NCBI GenBank assembly: GCA_018902755.1 | Contig: JAHIQI010000044.1 | Span: 1 to 64,000, forward strand | DNA: 64,000 nucleotides | Direction of reading: 5' to 3' | Origin: Pseudomonadota bacterium | GTDB lineage: Bacteria > Desulfobacterota > Desulfarculia > Desulfarculales > Desulfarculaceae | Shown here: positions 1 through 8,163 of the stretch, piece by piece | Numbering within the stretch: position 1 is the stretch's first letter | Layout: each line of letters begins with the position of its first letter | Made by a program: the position numbers and the translations under genes | The notes under the pieces: generated by a model | Told to the model about the DNA's origin: nothing | Databases searched by the model: none | The model's input: the letters and a program-made list of their open reading frames with translations, nothing else

Positions 1-144
1 CTCCAGGGAGGCTGCAAGCCAAGGCCCAGGGCCAAAAGATCGCCGGCATCCATGATGATCAACTCCAGCTACAGGCTCAAATGGATCGGCCAATCATGGC
101 ATCGCAACTACACCAATTCCACTCGTAACGACGAAGAGGCTTGA
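1..144 (+). other. Possible 3' end of an upstream reading frame
   Basis: Frame 1 is open from the window edge to a TGA at 142-144 and mostly has G or C in third positions, which fits the GC-rich background. Another forward frame is open to a TAA at 126-128, so the choice of frame is not secure. No family is recognisable in the 47 visible residues. It may be the tail of a gene whose body lies outside the window. Confidence 0.2.
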
Positions 145-155
145 TTTCGTACTCC

Positions 156-794
156 ATGCACAAAGCAACAGACTTCGAAGAGTTGGATGTAAAGGCTCGT
201 TCTGCTTTACAGCAAATTAAGGATAGAGCTGACGATATCGAAAAAAGTTTGGCAGCTAAAACTATAGAAGCAGATGAGGTTTTAGCGAAAATAAAAAATA
301 TCGCAGCAGAGCAGGGTGTTACGCAGCAAGCGATATATTTCAAAGAGGAAGCGAAGGTTAATGAAGAAGGGGCGGCGTGGTGGTTTAAGCTTACAGTAGG
401 AGCAGCGATTGTTTTATTTTTGTTTGCAAGCGGGGCGCTTGCTTCAGCCTACATTCTTCCGCCACCTTCCGGCCTTTATGCGACTGTACAGTTGACGGTA
501 GGGAAAATATTAGTTTTTGGTGTTTTGACATTTGCATTATACTTTTGCGCAAAGAATTATTTTTCACAAAAACACAACGCGGTGATTAACAAACATAGGC
601 AAAATGCTCTTGTTACTTACGAAGCAATTGTTAAGGCTGCCGCAGATTCGGCAAACACCGATATTATCCTTAACCAAGCGGCTTCTTGTATCTTTGTGCC
701 TCAAAATACCGGCTATTCTGCACTTAAGGTAGGTAATGTGCCCACAACTACTTCGCCTATGAATTTCTTACTTAAACAAGCCTCGGGAGAATGA
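156..794 (+). CDS. Hypothetical two-TM membrane protein, AT-rich
   Basis: About 212 residues. The first 75 or so are charged and helical (likely coiled coil, rich in K, E, A). Two hydrophobic segments follow (a WWFKLTVGAAIVLFLF stretch and, about 30 residues later, VGKILVFGVLTFALYF), then a cytosolic-looking helical C-terminus containing NKHRQNALVTYEAI. No catalytic motif or family is recognised. Third codon positions are mostly A or T, unlike every other gene in the window, which suggests recent acquisition. The ATG at 156 is chosen over an in-frame TTG at 141; neither has a well-spaced ribosome binding site. Proteins of this shape are common in mobile or defence islands, but nothing here proves such a role. 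Confidence 0.6.
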   Translation: MHKATDFEELDVKARSALQQIKDRADDIEKSLAAKTIEADEVLAKIKNIAAEQGVTQQAIYFKEEAKVNEEGAAWWFKLTVGAAIVLFLFASGALASAYILPPPSGLYATVQLTVGKILVFGVLTFALYFCAKNYFSQKHNAVINKHRQNALVTYEAIVKAAADSANTDIILNQAASCIFVPQNTGYSALKVGNVPTTTSPMNFLLKQASGE

Positions 795-856
795 TATCCC
801 ACAGTGCGCGCAAAGCTTTTATAACTTAGGCTGGGGTTTTCAGACCGTAAGTAGTA

Positions 857-2758
857 ATGTTGCGTCGCCGATCCGGCAGATTTGCTAAGCGTAAGAAATT
901 GTCAAAACTTCCTCCAGAGGCACAGCCCCGTGGCGCCGAGGTCATAAAGCAGGCCCTGGCCCACGTGCCCCTGAACCCCGGCGTGTACCTAATGAAGGAC
1001 GCCCGGGGCCGGGTGATCTACGTGGGCAAGGCCAAGCGCCTCAAGAACCGGCTCACCTCCTACACCCGCCCCACCTCCGGCCCCACCTGGTACGCCAACA
1101 AGGTGGCCACCATGGTGGGGCAGGTGGCCAAAGTGGATTTCGTGATCACCGCCAGCGAGAAGGAAGCCCTTCTGCTGGAAAGCACCCTGATCAAAAAGCA
1201 CCGGCCCCGCTACAACGCCGACCTCAGGGACGACAAGTCCTACCCTTACTTCCGCCTGAGCCTGGAGCACGACTTCCCCCGTTTGTCCCTGGTGCGACGG
1301 CCAAAGCTAAGCGACGGGGCGCAGTACTACGGGCCTTTCGGCAGCGCCGGGGCGGCGCGGCAAACCATGTACCTGCTGCAACGCATCTTCCCCCTGCGCC
1401 GTTGCTCGGACCACACCCTGCGCAACCGGGCCCGGCCCTGCCTTGACTTTGAGACCGGCCGCTGCCCGGCCCCCTGCGCGGACAAGATCAGCCGGGAGGA
1501 CTACGCCCTGCTGGTCAAGCAGATGCAGGCCTTTTTCGCGGGCCAGGGCGAGGAGCTGGCCCGGCGGCTGCAAGGGGAGATGGAAAAGGCGGCTGCCTCC
1601 GAGCGCTTCGAGGAGGCGGCCCTGTTGCGCGACCGCTGGCAGGCCCTGACCCGCACCCTGGAGCGCCAGCGGGTGTCGGCCCCCCAGGAGGAGGATATAG
1701 ACGTGGTGGCCCTGCACCAGGCCGAGGACGGCATGCGCCTGGCCCAGGTGCGGGTGCGCGGCGGTCAGGTGGTGGGCAGCCGGGTGCATGATCTGAGCCG
1801 GGCGGCCCAGGAGCCGGGCGAGACCATGTCCCAGGCCCTGTTGGCCCTGTACGAGCTGCACGCCCCGCCGCCGTTGGTGCTGGTTTCCCAGATGCCCGCC
1901 GACCCCTCCCTGGTGGCCGAGGTGCTGGGCGAAAAGGCCGGGCGCAAGGTGGAGCTGCGCCTGCCCCTGCGGGGCGAGAAGCGCAAGCTCATGGACATGG
2001 CCCAGCTCAACGCGGCCCAGCCCCGCCACGAAGGCCCCGGCCCGGCCGCGGCCCTGGAGCGCCTGGCCAAGAAGCTGGGCCTGGCCGAAGCGCCCCAGAC
2101 CATGGAGTGCCTGGATATCTCCCACCTGGGGGGCAGCCTCACCGTGGCCGGGCTGTCGGCCATGCGCGAGGGAGCGGCGGAAAAGAGCGCCTACCGCCGC
2201 TACAAGGTGCTGGGCGGCGAGGGCGGGGGCGACGACTACGCGTCCATGGCCCACGTATTGGCCCGCCGCCTGAGCGGGGACGACCCGCCGCCGGACCTGC
2301 TGATCCTGGACGGCGGCAAGGGACAGCTCTCCATGGCGGTGCAGGCCCTGGCCCAGGCCGCGCCCGAGCACGCCCCGGCCCTGGCCTCCATCGCCAAGGG
2401 CCGCGCCCCCGGCGAGCCGGACCGCATCTACCTGCCCCAGCGCAAGAACCCGGTGAACCTCAAGGCCGGCGACCCGGCCCTGCTCTTGGTCATGCGCCTC
2501 AGGGACGAGGCCCACCGTTTCGCGGTCAGCTATCATCGATTGCTGCGCAAAAAGGCCCTGACCCGGTCTATACTCGAGGAGGTGAACGGCATCGGCCCCA
2601 AGAAGCGCTCCCGCCTGCTCAAGATCTTTGGCTCCTTGGCCGCGGTGAAAAAAGCCGGGGAAAAAGAGCTGCAAGAGCTGGGTGGGCTGGATCAGGCAAC
2701 CGCCAAGCGCCTGGCCTCCTTTTTGGCCGCCCTTGACACTGCCCAGCCCCCAAAGTAG
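857..2758 (+). CDS. uvrC: UvrABC excinuclease subunit C
   Basis: Nucleotide excision repair nuclease that makes both incisions around a lesion. The 633-residue frame has the GIY-YIG nuclease domain (PGVYLMKDARG at about 41-51, then IYVGKAK), a UVR helical-hairpin motif near the middle (FEEAALLRDRW), the RNase H-like C-terminal nuclease (ECLDISHLGGS, later LLILDGGKGQL) and a C-terminal helix-hairpin-helix (EEVNGIGPKKRSRLL). The ATG at 857 gives a basic tail of about 35 residues (RRRSGRFAKRKK) before the usual UvrC start, and its codons are atypical. A TTG at 899 is an alternative start. The tail coincides with the AT-rich island boundary, so the native 5' end may have been replaced. It runs on to tatB with a 27-bp gap. 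Confidence 0.95.
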   Translation: MLRRRSGRFAKRKKLSKLPPEAQPRGAEVIKQALAHVPLNPGVYLMKDARGRVIYVGKAKRLKNRLTSYTRPTSGPTWYANKVATMVGQVAKVDFVITASEKEALLLESTLIKKHRPRYNADLRDDKSYPYFRLSLEHDFPRLSLVRRPKLSDGAQYYGPFGSAGAARQTMYLLQRIFPLRRCSDHTLRNRARPCLDFETGRCPAPCADKISREDYALLVKQMQAFFAGQGEELARRLQGEMEKAAASERFEEAALLRDRWQALTRTLERQRVSAPQEEDIDVVALHQAEDGMRLAQVRVRGGQVVGSRVHDLSRAAQEPGETMSQALLALYELHAPPPLVLVSQMPADPSLVAEVLGEKAGRKVELRLPLRGEKRKLMDMAQLNAAQPRHEGPGPAAALERLAKKLGLAEAPQTMECLDISHLGGSLTVAGLSAMREGAAEKSAYRRYKVLGGEGGGDDYASMAHVLARRLSGDDPPPDLLILDGGKGQLSMAVQALAQAAPEHAPALASIAKGRAPGEPDRIYLPQRKNPVNLKAGDPALLLVMRLRDEAHRFAVSYHRLLRKKALTRSILEEVNGIGPKKRSRLLKIFGSLAAVKKAGEKELQELGGLDQATAKRLASFLAALDTAQPPK

Positions 2759-2785
2759 ACTTCGGCAGAATTATAGGAGGGTTGC

Positions 2786-3259
2786 ATGTTCGGCATCGGC
2801 ATGCCCGAGCTATTGATAATTTTGGTGGTCGCGCTCATCGTGGTGGGCCCCAAAAAGCTGCCGGATATGGCCAAGGGCCTGGGCAAGGGCCTCAGCCAAT
2901 TCCGTAAGGCTGCCGACGAGATAAAGGAAGAATTCTCCGAGCACGAGACCTATCAGGACCTCAAAAGCCTGAACAAATCCTTCCGCGACACCCTGGACGA
3001 AGTAAACCCCCGCAAGCTGCTGGACGACGTGAACCCCCTGGTGGAGGCCAAGGAGCCCACTTTGGACCTCTCTGGCCGCGACGCCTTGATGAAAGAGATC
3101 AAGCAGCAGACCGATGACCCCAAAGAGCAGGCCACGGTGGAGGTGGCCCAGCCCGAAGCCAAGGCCGAGGCCAAACCGGCGGACGGCGAAAAGCCTCCGG
3201 CGAAAAGCCAGGGCTCCGATCCCCAAGCCAACCCCGAAGCAAGCCGCAAAGAATCCTAG
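2786..3259 (+). CDS. tatB: Sec-independent translocase subunit TatB
   Basis: Component of the twin-arginine translocase, which exports folded proteins. The N-terminus is one short TM helix starting FGIGMPELLIILVVALIVVGPKKLP, the shared TatA/TatB hairpin with its F-G and G-P-K-K-L-P signatures, followed by an amphipathic helix and a long acidic, Pro/Ala-rich tail to residue 157. The length and immediate contact with tatC favour TatB over TatA. An AGGAGG site sits at a normal distance from the ATG. The stop codon is followed directly by the tatC ATG. No separate tatA is present in the window. Confidence 0.9.
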   Translation: MFGIGMPELLIILVVALIVVGPKKLPDMAKGLGKGLSQFRKAADEIKEEFSEHETYQDLKSLNKSFRDTLDEVNPRKLLDDVNPLVEAKEPTLDLSGRDALMKEIKQQTDDPKEQATVEVAQPEAKAEAKPADGEKPPAKSQGSDPQANPEASRKES

Positions 3260-4108
3260 ATGTCGGATCAGGAAAAGACCCAGGGAACCGCGCCGCCGGA
3301 GCCGGAAGAAGAGCGCCACGAGCCGTCCGAGGATGACGACGGCTCGCGCATGCCTTTCCTGAGCCACTTGGAGGAGTTGCGCTCCTGCCTGGTGCGTTCG
3401 GCCATCGCGGTGGGGGTCTGCTTCCTGGGCACCTACATATTCAAGGAAGAGCTGTACCAGGGCCTGGCCCAGCCGCTAAAGGCGGCCATGCCCGCCGGGG
3501 CCAAGCTCATCTACACCGCCCCGGCCGAGGCCTTTTTCACCTACCTGAAGATAGCCCTGCTGGCGGCCATCGTGGTGGCTTGCCCGGTGATTTTCCACCA
3601 GTTCTGGCGTTTCATCGCGCCGGGCCTCTACGACCATGAGCGCAAGGCGGTGTGGCCCTTCGTGCTGGTGTCCTCGGTGCTGTTCATCGTGGGAGCGGTG
3701 TTCTGCTACACCATGGTGTTCCCCTACGCCTTCCAGTTCTTCATGAGCTTCGCCACCGACGACATCGTGCCCATGCTCAGCCTCAAGTCCTACCTGAGCT
3801 TCAGCGCCACCCTGCTCTTCGCCTTCGGGGTCATCTTCGAGATGCCCCTAGTGCTGGTTTTCCTGGGCCGCATCGGCGTGGTTTCCTCCAAGGGCCTCAA
3901 GAAAAACCGCAAGTACGCCATTCTCATCATGTTCGTGGCCGGGGCCTTGTTCACCCCGCCCGACGTGGTCACCCAGGTCATGATGGCCGTGCCGCTGATC
4001 ATTCTCTACGAGATATCCATCTGGATGGTGGTGGCCACGGAAAAGAAAAAGGCCGAACGCCGGGCCGCCGAAGAGGAAGAGTTCACCGACTCCGACCCCA
4101 AGGAATAA
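3260..4108 (+). CDS. tatC: Sec-independent translocase subunit TatC
   Basis: Polytopic receptor subunit of the Tat translocase that binds the twin-arginine signal. The 282-residue protein has the diagnostic LSHLEELR motif at the start of the first TM helix, preceded by an unusually acidic extension of about 30 residues (EPEEERHEPSEDDD). About six TM segments follow, with conserved FWRFIAPGLY after the second. The tail is again highly charged (KKKAERRAAEEEE). It starts on the base after the tatB stop, so the two are probably translationally coupled. Confidence 0.94.
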   Translation: MSDQEKTQGTAPPEPEEERHEPSEDDDGSRMPFLSHLEELRSCLVRSAIAVGVCFLGTYIFKEELYQGLAQPLKAAMPAGAKLIYTAPAEAFFTYLKIALLAAIVVACPVIFHQFWRFIAPGLYDHERKAVWPFVLVSSVLFIVGAVFCYTMVFPYAFQFFMSFATDDIVPMLSLKSYLSFSATLLFAFGVIFEMPLVLVFLGRIGVVSSKGLKKNRKYAILIMFVAGALFTPPDVVTQVMMAVPLIILYEISIWMVVATEKKKAERRAAEEEEFTDSDPKE

Positions 4109-4187
4109 GCCTTCGTTTCCTTGACCCGCCTAAAAGCAAGCCTTAACCTTTTAATAGTGGTTCCTTTCTAAAAGGGAGGGTTTGTTT

Positions 4188-4802
4188 ATGCCCAAAGCGG
4201 CTTGCATTGCCCTGCTCATGGCGGCGCTGACCTGCGCCCCGGCGGCGGCTGGGGACGAGATCAAGACCTACGACGGGGTGAAACTCAGCCCCTATCACCG
4301 CACCTACGACAACTCCATCCGCGGGCCCCAAAAGGTGAACCCGGAGACCTACCGCCTCAAGGTGGACGGGTTGGTGCAAAAGCCCCTCAGCCTGACCTAC
4401 CAGCAGGTTCTGGACATGCCTTCGGTCAAACAAGCGGTGGATATGCCCTGCGTGGAGGGCTGGACCGAGACCCTGCTTTACCAGGGGGTGCGCCTGGGCG
4501 ATCTGCTGGCTATGGCCCAGCCCAAGCCCGAGGCCACCTGGGTGATGTTCCACACCGCCGAAGGCTATTCCACCGGCCTGCCTCTCAAGTACCTGCGCGG
4601 AGACAAGGTGCTGTTGGGTTATAAAATCAACGGCTTGTCCCTGGACGCCACCCGGGGCTGGCCCTTCCAACTGGTGGCTCCGGGCAAGCTGGGCTACAAG
4701 TGGGCCAAGTGGGTGGTGCGCCTGGAACTGACCTCCGAAGCCCAAAAGGGCTTCTGGGAAAAGCGGGGGTACTCCAACGAGGCGGATGCAGTCGGACGGT
4801 AG
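4188..4802 (+). CDS. Exported molybdopterin-dependent oxidoreductase (sulfite oxidase fold)
   Basis: A 204-residue protein of the oxidoreductase molybdopterin-binding family, the fold of sulfite oxidase and MsrP. It has a cleavable-looking signal peptide (AACIALLMAALTCAPAAAG) and the core MPCVEGW, whose cysteine is the expected Mo ligand, followed by GVRLGDLL, FHTAEGYSTGL and GWPFQLVAPGKLGYKWAKWV, all typical. The ATG at 4188 is preferred because AAAGGGAGGG lies 7 nt upstream; a TTG at 4182 is too close. Oddly, the signal peptide has no twin-arginine motif although this family usually travels through Tat and tatBC is next door. The substrate is unknown; no heme or membrane partner is visible. 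Confidence 0.85.
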   Translation: MPKAACIALLMAALTCAPAAAGDEIKTYDGVKLSPYHRTYDNSIRGPQKVNPETYRLKVDGLVQKPLSLTYQQVLDMPSVKQAVDMPCVEGWTETLLYQGVRLGDLLAMAQPKPEATWVMFHTAEGYSTGLPLKYLRGDKVLLGYKINGLSLDATRGWPFQLVAPGKLGYKWAKWVVRLELTSEAQKGFWEKRGYSNEADAVGR

Positions 4803-4818
4803 TCGAAAATTTTTGGCC

Positions 4819-4846
4819 TTGACAAAAACCGGTGAGGGGCGATACT
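4819..4846 (+). promoter_or_regulatory. Probable sigma-70 promoter of the trpE-aro operon
   Basis: TTGACA at 4819-4824 and GATACT at 4841-4846, 16 bp apart, about 30 bp before the leader-peptide ATG. It starts right after the stop of the upstream oxidoreductase gene. Confidence 0.7.
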
Positions 4847-4873
4847 GACAACAACACGGGAGTTGTATACGAA

Positions 4874-5014
4874 ATGCAAAAGACCCAACCAAACCAGGAT
4901 GGCAAGAGCGCCCGCCCCATGGCGGATGTCGCCTTCGGCCCTGTGTTTGGTGTCTGGTTTTATTGGTGGCGTTCACCCATGACGGTGCGCTCCGCCGGGA
5001 GGAAACCAGCCTAG
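4874..5014 (+). CDS. trpL: Aromatic leader peptide of the trpE attenuator
   Basis: A 46-codon frame with the run Trp-Phe-Tyr-Trp-Trp (VWFYWWR) at codons 28-32, bases 4955-4969. A shorter 31-codon version could start at ATG 4919. GGGAG lies 11 nt before the first ATG. Such clustering of rare aromatic codons just before a terminator and trpE is the mark of a ribosome-mediated attenuator. The mixed W/F/Y composition would let shortage of any aromatic amino acid relieve termination, fitting the downstream operon, which carries trpEG and the common shikimate pathway. The name is by analogy with enterobacterial trpL. Confidence 0.85.
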   Translation: MQKTQPNQDGKSARPMADVAFGPVFGVWFYWWRSPMTVRSAGRKPA

Positions 5015-5053
5015 GTCCTTAAACTCCCAAGCCGAACAGCGAGCCCACCGTCA
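4969..5053 (+). promoter_or_regulatory. Antiterminator and protector segments of the trpE attenuator
   Basis: TGACGGTG at 4980-4987, ten bases after the last Trp codon, is perfectly complementary to CACCGTCA at 5046-5053, which is most of the 5' arm of the terminator. The same segment can instead pair with the preceding GCG-TT-CACC (4969-4977), overlapping the last Trp codon. These are the mutually exclusive 1:2, 2:3 and 3:4 pairings of a classical attenuator. Seen by eye; folding energies not computed. Confidence 0.75.
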
Positions 5054-5076
5054 CAACGACGGTGGGTTTTTCTTTT
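5044..5076 (+). terminator. Attenuator terminator before trpE
   Basis: CCCACCGTC (5044-5052), a five-base loop, GACGGTGGG (5058-5066), then TTTTTCTTTT. A perfect 9-bp stem ending 16 nt before the trpE start codon. Confidence 0.9.
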
Positions 5077-5092
5077 GCCGCGAAGGATGAAC

Positions 5093-6481
5093 ATGGGAAG
5101 CTTGCAAGCCTACACCAAGGAGCTTTTGGCCGACGCCGACACCCCGGTGTCCGCCTATGTGAAGCTGTGCCAGGGGGAGGAGACCTCCTTTTTGTTCGAG
5201 AGCGGGGAGGGGGTGGACTCGGTGGGCCGCTACTCCATCGTGGCCTGGGAGCCCATCAGCTCCCTGCGCCTGGAGCACGGCCAAACCTTGGTGGAGCACG
5301 GCGGCCAGGAACAACAGCGCCCCGAAAGCGAGTTTTTCGCGGCGGCCCAGGAGCTTAGCGACGCCCTCAAGGTGGAGGGGCTGCCCGCGCTGCCCTTCGT
5401 GGGCTCGTTCATGGGCTACGTGGGCTACGAGGCGGTGCGCCTGGTGGAGCGCCTGCCCCCGGTGGAGCCCCACCGCCTGCCGGTGGCCTGGCTCTGCTTC
5501 CCGGCCAGCTTCGCGGTGTTCGACCATCTGCACCGCCGCCTGATCCTGGTGGCCCTGGCCGACGGCCCCGAGCGGGGCCGGGCCAAGCTGGCCGAGATCG
5601 TGGACCGGCTGCACCGCCCGGCCCGCCTGGTGTCCCCGCCCGGCAGTTTCCAGGTCAACCCCCCGGCCAAGGAGCCCTTCATGGCCGCGGTGGAAAAGGC
5701 CAAGGAATACATCATGGCCGGCGATATCTTCCAGGTGGTGCCCTCGGCCCGCTTCACCGGCGAGACCGACATCGACCCCCTGGCCGTGTACCGCTGGCTC
5801 CGGGTCAAGAGCCCCTCGCCCTACATGTTCTTCCTGAAGTACCCCGGCTTTTCCCTGGCCGGCTCCTCGCCGGAGACCCTGGTCAAGGTCAAGGACGGCA
5901 TGGTTTACCTGAGGCCCATCGCCGGGACCAAGGGCCGCTCGGCCGACCCCGAGGAGGACCTGGCCCTGGAGCGGGAGATGATGGGCTCGCCCAAGGAGCG
6001 GGCCGAGCACGTGATGCTGGTGGACCTGGCCCGCAACGACGCCGGACGTGTAAGCCGCTACGGCACGGTGCAGGTGGCCCCCTACATGACCGTGGAGCGC
6101 TACAGCCACGTGATGCACATCGTCTCCCAGGTGGTGGGCCAGGTGGACCCCGAGCTTTCGGTGTGGGACGCCTTTCAGGCCTCCTTCCCGGCGGGCACCC
6201 TCTCCGGCGCGCCCAAGGTTCGGGCCATGGAGATCATCAACGAGCTGGAAGGCGTGGCCCGTGGCCCCTACGGCGGTGCGGTGGGCTGCTTCGGCCCCGG
6301 CCAGTACATGGACACCTGCATCGGCATACGCATGATGCAGTTCGACCAGGGCCGCTACACCCTGCAAGCCGGGGCGGGCATCGTGGCCGACAGCGACCCG
6401 GCCATGGAATACGAGGAAATCTGCCACAAAGCCGCGCAGGGCCTCGCCGCCCTGAAGCTGGCCTCGGAGGGTTTGGCATGA
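5093..6481 (+). CDS. trpE: Anthranilate synthase component I
   Basis: Converts chorismate to anthranilate using ammonia delivered by TrpG; first committed step of Trp synthesis. About 462 residues. The N-terminal FLFESGEG near residue 35 corresponds to the LLES motif that binds feedback-inhibiting tryptophan. The chorismate-binding domain shows SSPETLVKV, RPIAGTKGR, DLARNDAGRVS, FPAGTLSGAPKVRAM and the C-terminal QAGAGIVADSDP. Start at ATG 5093 is chosen because GAAGGA lies 5 nt upstream; ATG 5087 and TTG 5075 lack spacing. First gene of an eight-gene operon behind the attenuator; its TGA overlaps the trpG ATG. Confidence 0.97.
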   Translation: MGSLQAYTKELLADADTPVSAYVKLCQGEETSFLFESGEGVDSVGRYSIVAWEPISSLRLEHGQTLVEHGGQEQQRPESEFFAAAQELSDALKVEGLPALPFVGSFMGYVGYEAVRLVERLPPVEPHRLPVAWLCFPASFAVFDHLHRRLILVALADGPERGRAKLAEIVDRLHRPARLVSPPGSFQVNPPAKEPFMAAVEKAKEYIMAGDIFQVVPSARFTGETDIDPLAVYRWLRVKSPSPYMFFLKYPGFSLAGSSPETLVKVKDGMVYLRPIAGTKGRSADPEEDLALEREMMGSPKERAEHVMLVDLARNDAGRVSRYGTVQVAPYMTVERYSHVMHIVSQVVGQVDPELSVWDAFQASFPAGTLSGAPKVRAMEIINELEGVARGPYGGAVGCFGPGQYMDTCIGIRMMQFDQGRYTLQAGAGIVADSDPAMEYEEICHKAAQGLAALKLASEGLA

Positions 6482-7110
6482 TCGTGGTAATCGATAACTA
6501 CGACTCCTTCACCTACAACATCGTGCAGGCCCTGGGCAGCCTGGGCTGCGAGCTCAAGGTGTTCCGCAACGACACCATAGAGGTGGAGGCCATTCAGGAG
6601 TACGAGCCCGAGGCCATGATCATCTCGCCGGGGCCTGGCCGCCCCGAGACCTCGGGCATCACCTGCGCGGCCATCGAGCGCTACGCGGGCCAATTCCCCA
6701 TCCTGGGGGTATGCCTGGGGCACCAGGCCATCGCCCAGGTCTTCGGGGCCCAGGTGGTGTGCTCGGGCAAACCCATGCACGGCAAGGTCAGCGAGGTGTT
6801 CCACGACGGCAAGGGCCTGTTCAAGGGCCTGCGCAACCCCTTCGTGGCCTGCCGCTACCACTCCCTGGTGGTGCCCGAGGCCAGCGTGAGCGCGCCTCTG
6901 ATGATCTCGGCCTACACCATGGAGGGCGAGGTCATGGGCCTGAGGCACCGCGACCTGCCGGTGGAGGGGGTGCAGTTCCACCCCGAGTCCATCGCCACCG
7001 CCCAGGGCATGACCCTGTTCCAGAACTTTTTGCGCCAGCACCTGGGCGAGACCCAGGCCAACGGACATCACCGCAATCCGGCCGACCAAACGGCCCCGGC
7101 CCAGGTGTAA
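6478..7110 (+). CDS. trpG: Anthranilate synthase component II (glutamine amidotransferase)
   Basis: Class I glutaminase that feeds ammonia to TrpE. The 210-residue protein begins MIVVIDNYDSFTYN, has the oxyanion loop ISPGPGRPE, the nucleophile elbow GVCLGHQ (catalytic Cys) and the His-Glu pair in QFHPES. A 30-residue tail after the domain is poor in hydrophobics and has no known role. It is not fused to TrpD, which lies about 10 kb downstream in the third operon. The start codon overlaps the trpE stop (ATGA). Confidence 0.96.
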   Translation: MIVVIDNYDSFTYNIVQALGSLGCELKVFRNDTIEVEAIQEYEPEAMIISPGPGRPETSGITCAAIERYAGQFPILGVCLGHQAIAQVFGAQVVCSGKPMHGKVSEVFHDGKGLFKGLRNPFVACRYHSLVVPEASVSAPLMISAYTMEGEVMGLRHRDLPVEGVQFHPESIATAQGMTLFQNFLRQHLGETQANGHHRNPADQTAPAQV

Positions 7111-7122
7111 GGGAGAGACGTC

Positions 7123-8163
7123 ATGGTCATCACCATGCAGCCAAACTGCCCCAAGGGCGACGTGGCGCGGGTAATCTCGGTTTTACGCCGGGCGGGCCTG
7201 GAGCCGCGCATCATCTCCCCGGACCCCCGCGTGGTCCTGGGGGTGGTGGAGGAGATCAGCCCCGCCCAGGCCGAGCGCCTCAGCCAGGAAGTGGGCGGGC
7301 TCAGTGGGGTGGAGGAGATCACCAACTTCGAGAAATCCTGGAAGCTGGTGTCCAAGAGCTTCAAGCCCGAAACCACCCAGGTGCAGCTGGGCTCCATGAC
7401 CGTGGGAGGCCCCGAGGTGCTGGTGGCCGCCGGGCCATGCGCGGTGGAGAGCCGGGAAAATTTCCTGGAGACCGCCGACCTGCTATACCGGGCCGGGGCC
7501 GGGGCGCTCCGGGGCGGGGCCTTCAAACCCCGCACCAGCCCCTACTCCTTCCGGGGCATGGGCGAGGAGGGCCTCAAGATCATGGCCGAGGCCCGCGAGA
7601 TAACCGGCCTGCCCATCATCACCGAGGTGCTCACCGCCTCGGAGGTGGAGCTGGTGGCCCGCTACGCCGATGTCTTGCAGATCGGCACCCGCAACATGCA
7701 GAACTTCGCCCTGCTGGAGGCGGTGGGCGAGACCGACCGCCCGGTGCTCTTAAAACGCGGCATGATGGCCAGCATCAAGGAGCTGTTGCTTTCGGCCGAA
7801 TACATCGTGGCCCGGGGCAACTGGCAGGTGATGCTCTGCGAGCGGGGCATCCGGACCTTTGAGACCGAAACCCGCAACACCCTGGATCTGAGCGCCGTGC
7901 CGCTGCTCAAGCAGTACACCCATCTGCCGGTGGTGGTGGACCCCAGCCACGCGGCGGGCAAGCGGGAGCTGGTGCCCGCTCTGGCCCTGGCCGCGGTGGC
8001 CGCCGGGGCCGACGGCATCCTGGTGGAGGTGCACCCCACGCCTGAAACGGCCCTTAGCGACGGCCGCCAGAGCCTTCGGCCCGAGCAGTTCAGCGAGATG
8101 ATGGCCGATCTGCGCCGGGTGGCGGCGGCAGTGGGGCGCCAGGTGCGGGAGATGGGGGAGTGA
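7123..8163 (+). CDS. aroF: DAHP synthase, type I-beta, with N-terminal regulatory domain
   Basis: Condenses PEP and erythrose 4-phosphate, the first shikimate step. Residues 1-70 ([18 protein letters not shown]...) form the ferredoxin-like regulatory domain known from Thermotoga-type enzymes, where Tyr or Phe bind. The barrel follows: AAGPCAVES at about 102-110, [31 protein letters not shown] and VVDPSHAAG (metal and substrate ligands). GGGAGAG precedes the ATG. A second paralogue without the regulatory domain is encoded at 13634, so this is probably the allosterically controlled isozyme. Confidence 0.95.
   Translation: MVITMQPNCPKGDVARVISVLRRAGLEPRIISPDPRVVLGVVEEISPAQAERLSQEVGGLSGVEEITNFEKSWKLVSKSFKPETTQVQLGSMTVGGPEVLVAAGPCAVESRENFLETADLLYRAGAGALRGGAFKPRTSPYSFRGMGEEGLKIMAEAREITGLPIITEVLTASEVELVARYADVLQIGTRNMQNFALLEAVGETDRPVLLKRGMMASIKELLLSAEYIVARGNWQVMLCERGIRTFETETRNTLDLSAVPLLKQYTHLPVVVDPSHAAGKRELVPALALAAVAAGADGILVEVHPTPETALSDGRQSLRPEQFSEMMADLRRVAAAVGRQVREMGE

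Noticed and set aside
1307..2674. 455-codon minus-strand frame inside uvrC
   Set aside because: UvrC domains are complete on the plus strand; no ribosome binding site or motif supports the antisense frame.
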